Source: GCA-2401155 sp045047085 | Lineage (GTDB): Bacteria; Pseudomonadota; Alphaproteobacteria; Rhizobiales; Rhizobiaceae | Assembly: GCA_045047085.1 (NCBI GenBank) | Contig: JASFYT010000077.1 | Coordinates: 35,758-99,757, forward strand | Reading direction: 5' to 3' | Length of the DNA stretch: 64,000 nucleotides | Part shown: positions 62,721 through 64,000 of the stretch, one piece after another | Numbering within the stretch: position 1 is the first letter of the stretch | Layout: each line of letters begins with the position of its first letter | Program-made: the position numbers and the translations under genes | Notes under the pieces: model-generated | The model's database searches: none | Told to the model about the DNA's origin: nothing | Seen by the model: the letters and a program-made list of their open reading frames with translations, nothing else

Positions 62721-64000
62721 ATGGCCAATATTATTATATCCAGCACCGGTGATACCGCGCTCACCTTCGATGATGTCCTGTTGCAACCGGGGCATTCTTT
62801 AGTAATGCCCGGCGAGGTGGATATCTCCACCATGGTGACAAAACAGATCGCTCTGCAATTACCAATTTTGTCTTCAGCGATGGATACGGTTACAGAATAC
62901 CGTTTGGCAATTGCCATGGCACAGGCTGGTGGTATGGGTGTTATTCACCGCAATCTCACACCCATCGAACAGGCTGAACAGGTGCGGCAAGTGAAGAAGT
63001 TTGAATCAGGCATGGTCGTCAATCCGGTGACCATTGGCCCCGAGGCAACTTTAAAAGATGCGCTCACCTTGATGGAGAAGCACAAAATATCCGGCATTCC
63101 GGTGGTCGAAAATGCAGGAAATGGCGGCTATATGAAGGGCAAGCTAGTTGGTATTCTGACCAACCGTGACGTGCGCTTTGCTACCGACCAGACACAAAAG
63201 GTCTATGAATTAATGACAAGAGAAAACCTTGTCACGGTTCAAGACGGGGTTAGCCAGGATGAAGCAAAACGCTTGTTGCACAAATACAGAATTGAAAAAC
63301 TGGTGGTGGTCGACGACGACTATCAATGTGTGGGCCTGATCACCGTGAAGGATATGGAAAAATCCCAACTTCACCCAAATGCCGCCAAGGATGAGCAGGG
63401 GCGCCTGCGTGTTGCCGCTGCAAGTACAGTAGGCAAGGATGGCATGGAACGCGCCGAACGGCTGATTGACGCGGGCGTTGATCTTTTGGTGATCGATACC
63501 GCCCACGGCCATTCCCAGAGCGTACTGGACGTGGTGGGGAAGGTGAAGAAACTATCCAACTCCATACAAATTCTGGCAGGCAATGTTGCCACGGCCGAAG
63601 GTACAAAAGCACTGATTGATTCAGGTGCGGATGCCGTAAAAGTTGGAATTGGCCCCGGTTCTATTTGTACTACCCGCATTGTCGCAGGCGTCGGCGTGCC
63701 GCAATTGTCTGCGATCATTTCAGCGGTAGAAGAAGCCCAAAAATCGGATATCCCGGTTGTAGCCGATGGCGGCATTAAATATTCGGGCGATCTGGCAAAG
63801 GCAATTGCCGCCGGTGCTTCCGTCGCCATGGTTGGTTCTCTATTGGCTGGTACAGAAGAAAGCCCCGGTGAAGTTTACCTGCATCAAGGCCGTTCTTATA
63901 AATCCTATCGCGGCATGGGTTCTGTTGGTGCCATGGCTCAAGGTTCCGCCGATCGCTATTTTCAGGCAGAAGTGCGCGACGAATTAAAACTGGTTCCTGA
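62721..64000 (+). CDS. guaB: IMP dehydrogenase GuaB, 3' end beyond window
   Basis: The frame is open from the ATG at 62721 to the window edge (426 codons of a usual ~500). IMP dehydrogenase makes XMP, the committed step of GMP synthesis. The N-terminus TALTFDDVLLQPGHS, the two CBS domains (about residues 95-210, with KISGIPVV and IEKLVVVDDD) and the catalytic GPGSICTTRIVAGVGVPQ with its cysteine are all present. The start shows no good ribosome site, but it matches the family N-terminus. Confidence 0.95.
   Translation, partial: MANIIISSTGDTALTFDDVLLQPGHSLVMPGEVDISTMVTKQIALQLPILSSAMDTVTEYRLAIAMAQAGGMGVIHRNLTPIEQAEQVRQVKKFESGMVVNPVTIGPEATLKDALTLMEKHKISGIPVVENAGNGGYMKGKLVGILTNRDVRFATDQTQKVYELMTRENLVTVQDGVSQDEAKRLLHKYRIEKLVVVDDDYQCVGLITVKDMEKSQLHPNAAKDEQGRLRVAAASTVGKDGMERAERLIDAGVDLLVIDTAHGHSQSVLDVVGKVKKLSNSIQILAGNVATAEGTKALIDSGADAVKVGIGPGSICTTRIVAGVGVPQLSAIISAVEEAQKSDIPVVADGGIKYSGDLAKAIAAGASVAMVGSLLAGTEESPGEVYLHQGRSYKSYRGMGSVGAMAQGSADRYFQAEVRDELKLVP

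Noticed and set aside
1..64000. CRISPR array, tRNA or rRNA genes, prophage or insertion sequence
   Set aside because: No regularly spaced repeats, tRNA-like arms, rRNA stretches, integrase or transposase were seen. The direct repeats present are single pairs.

Overview
The window is a continuous stretch of bacterial chromosome, dense with genes and moderate in GC. Gene content points to an alphaproteobacterium of the order Hyphomicrobiales (Rhizobiales). The reasons are: an IolC carrying a C-terminal DUF2090 domain; a hisS-hisZ-hisG block with short HisG and a divergent HisRS motif 2; groESL with a CIRCE element and a heat-shock-like promoter; small conserved proteins of the DUF4170, DUF2093 and DUF2927 families; a TIGR01459-type HAD protein beside ribF; plant/proteobacterial-type GshA; and a waaA-lpxK lipid A block. 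The genus cannot be fixed from this window. No rRNA, tRNA, CRISPR array, prophage or insertion sequence was found.

Layout. 1-5.0 kb: end of a myo-inositol catabolic operon (iolC end, iolD, iolE, iolB, iolG). 5-9.4 kb, minus strand: histidine phosphatase-like protein, xseA, and a two-gene ABC exporter. 9.5-14.7 kb, minus strand: a Tat-exported NagZ-like GH3 enzyme, hisG-hisZ-hisS, and tag. 14.9-18.2 kb, plus strand: DUF2927 protein, two paralogous L,D-transpeptidases, and a cupin. 18.2-27.1 kb: glcDEF glycolate oxidase (minus), a LysR regulator, a FadR-type GntR regulator and lutABC lactate oxidation, followed by translationally coupled rsmE and then gshA. 29.4-32.4 kb: two PilZ proteins, a DUF937 protein with a repetitive C-terminus, and a divergent thioesterase/MarR pair. 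32.4-36.2 kb: a structured inverted repeat, groESL, and a degenerate EAL-domain protein. 36.5-43.8 kb: HAD protein, ribF, two SDRs, ileS and a lipoprotein. 43.8-49.7 kb: tadA, a large-subunit pseudouridine synthase, rsmD, an active/inactive M16 peptidase pair and a patatin. 50-57.4 kb: MATE transporter, pmbA, cysQ-like phosphatase, DUF4170, DUF374 acyltransferase, waaA, lpxK, DUF2093. 57.4-64 kb: mutL, a glycosylation cassette (SMR/EamA-like protein, GT2 and an STT3-like membrane protein), and the start of guaB.

How genes work together. Inositol is taken through dehydrogenation, dehydration, ring opening, isomerisation and phosphorylation by the iol enzymes. Glycolate and L-lactate are oxidised by two membrane-associated iron-sulfur systems, GlcDEF and LutABC. 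Their promoters share a 19-bp inverted-repeat site with 17/19 identity, so one regulator may control both. Lipid A synthesis (waaA, lpxK, DUF374 acyltransferase), L,D-transpeptidases, the GH3 enzyme and the GT cassette all concern the cell envelope.

Most of the window is ordinary core chromosome. The strongest non-gene signals are the shared glc/lut operator and a hairpin-mosaic repeat at about 23.24 and 32.6 kb, whose hairpin positions are conserved while the stem sequences change. I did not find a clear new multi-gene system; the most open functional question is the STT3-like glycosylation cassette at 59.3-62.6 kb.
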